A stretch of 64,000 nucleotides of DNA from positions 62,001-126,000 of the forward strand of contig JAVYIG010005407.1 in NCBI GenBank assembly GCA_035222895.1. Reading direction: 5' to 3'. Position numbers and translations under genes: made by a program. This stretch comes from Strongylocentrotus droebachiensis. Taxonomy: Eukaryota > Echinodermata > Echinoidea > Camarodonta > Strongylocentrotidae. The notes below the pieces were generated by a model. It saw only the letters and a program-made list of their open reading frames with translations, was not told where the DNA came from and made no database searches. Below, in pieces: positions 63,849 to 64,000 of the stretch. Every line of letters begins with the position of its first letter. Positions within the stretch are counted from its first letter, which is position 1.

Positions 63849-64000
63849 TGGGGGGGGGGGGGGTTTCACAAAACTTGTCATTAGTGACAAATGACAATTT
63901 TTGTTATGAACTACTGAAATCCTTGCTTCTGATTGGTTATTAGCAGATTTGTCACTGAAGTTTGTTATTTGTCATTGAAAAAAGGGTTTTGTGAAACGTC
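63849..64000. mobile_element. TTTCACAAA-family MITE, copy at window edge
   Basis: Starts after a G run with GGTTTCACAAAACTTGTCAT and ends near the window edge with TTTTGTGAAACG. Confidence 0.65.

Overview
The window is nuclear DNA of an animal. It has AT-rich introns, GT-AG splice sites, tRNA-derived SINEs, many short inverted-repeat transposons and four conserved spliced animal genes. The repeat landscape and protein divergence fit a marine invertebrate deuterostome, most likely an echinoderm such as a sea urchin. This is inference; no sequence here proves the species.

Layout. 101-8477 (+): the last ten coding exons of a gene resembling coiled-coil domain-containing protein 17 (CCDC17), running in from the left edge. 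8.7-18 kb: a transposon-rich stretch holding two MITEs, an open hAT-transposase-derived gene (10925-13250) with a 69-bp in-frame minisatellite, and a Helitron/Helentron-like element with ~151-bp core repeats (about 13930-15003). 18278-22544 (-): an SR-25 family splicing-associated protein (ARL6IP4), with a likely 5' UTR exon near 23.3 kb. 24.2-28.5 kb: tandem duplications and a 3,062-bp non-autonomous hAT-type element (25412-28473) with a perfect 8-bp target duplication and three internal tandem arrays. 30897-34928 (+): POP5, a protein subunit of RNase P/MRP, complete in five exons. 35-50 kb: a long AT-rich stretch without recognisable coding sequence, lying between the convergent POP5 and SERCA genes. 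50077-63769 (-): 16 exons encoding the last 759 residues of a sarco/endoplasmic reticulum Ca2+-ATPase (SERCA); its N-terminal exons lie beyond the right edge.

The genes do not form a pathway. ARL6IP4 and POP5 act in nuclear RNA processing, SERCA pumps calcium into the ER, and CCDC17 is poorly characterised. All exon joins were checked for reading phase by hand: SERCA (2280 nt), POP5 (507 nt), the hAT gene (1938 nt) and the CCDC17-like exons are consistent.

Most notable: (1) one SERCA intron has a textbook U12-type AT-AC structure; (2) the next-to-last SERCA exon has thrown off five 5'-truncated copies, each with its splice donor, into the following intron; (3) the 3-kb hAT-type element with fossil target duplication and nested satellite-like arrays; (4) a protein-coding minisatellite whose ancestral unit lies across an intron; (5) a Helitron-like repeat array carrying nuclear-receptor DR1-type half-sites. 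No wholly new biological system was identified with confidence.
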